In this document: positions 6,987 through 6,998 of the stretch, in pieces
How positions within the stretch are numbered: position 1 is the stretch's first letter
Layout: the number at the start of each line of letters is the position of its first letter
NCBI GenBank assembly: GCA_903929065.1
Contig: CAIYTJ010000566.1
Span: forward strand, 1-6,998
Length of the DNA: 6,998 nt
Reading direction: 5' to 3'
Source of the DNA: an uncultured Bacteroidales bacterium
Lineage (GTDB): Bacteria; Bacteroidota; Bacteroidia; Bacteroidales; Paludibacteraceae
Notes under the pieces: generated by a model
Told to the model about the DNA's origin: nothing
What the model saw: only the letters and a program-made list of their open reading frames with translations
Database searches by the model: none
Translations under genes and position numbers: made by a program

Positions 6987-6998
6987 ATGAATCAAAGG

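Overview
The window is AT-rich DNA from a Bacteroidota bacterium. It holds the downstream part of a starch utilization (Sus-like) locus: susD-, susE- and susF-like genes, then a secreted GH13 alpha-amylase, all on the + strand. The phylum call rests on several signs. There is a SusD-family protein and a pair of SusE/SusF-type lipoproteins. The amylase ends in a type IX secretion (T9SS) sorting domain. The starts lack Shine-Dalgarno sequences, the genes begin Met-Lys-Lys, and there is a promoter of the TTG-N21-TAnnTTTG type. The amylase is T9SS cargo and not a lipoprotein, which suggests a T9SS-bearing lineage (Flavobacteriia, Cytophagia or Paludibacter-like Bacteroidales) over gut Bacteroides; this placement is inference.

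Layout. 2-1207: SusD-like glycan-binding lipoprotein, cut by the left edge, so its signal peptide and about 130-150 residues are missing; a susC-like TonB-dependent transporter gene is expected just upstream. 1242-2441: SusE-like lipoprotein. 2449-2480: perfect 32-bp palindrome. 2522-3982: SusF-like lipoprotein, a paralogue of the preceding gene with an extra Ig/cadherin-like (Big_9-type) module in its middle. 4004-4045: strong intrinsic terminator. 4046-4210: control region with a perfect 14-bp LacI/CcpA-like operator and a candidate Bacteroidota promoter. 4211-6937: multidomain GH13 amylase with a type I signal peptide and a C-terminal T9SS sorting domain. 6952-6986: strong intrinsic terminator. 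No gap exceeds 300 bases, and I see no RNA gene, mobile element or CRISPR array.

How it works together (inference from the B. thetaiotaomicron Sus paradigm). SusD with the unseen SusC imports malto-oligosaccharides. The SusE- and SusF-like lipoproteins hold starch at the cell surface through paired C-terminal starch-binding modules. The amylase crosses the outer membrane through T9SS and cuts starch into importable pieces, taking the place of the lipoprotein SusG. The terminator plus operator before the amylase gene suggest it has its own promoter, possibly under a LacI-family maltose/starch regulator.

The locus type is well known, and I do not see a wholly new system. The points most worth checking are the operator-bearing gap, the large palindrome between susE and susF, the Big_9-type module in the SusF-like protein where B. 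thetaiotaomicron SusF has a third starch-binding module, and the atypical GH13 motifs and unassigned N-terminal modules of the amylase.
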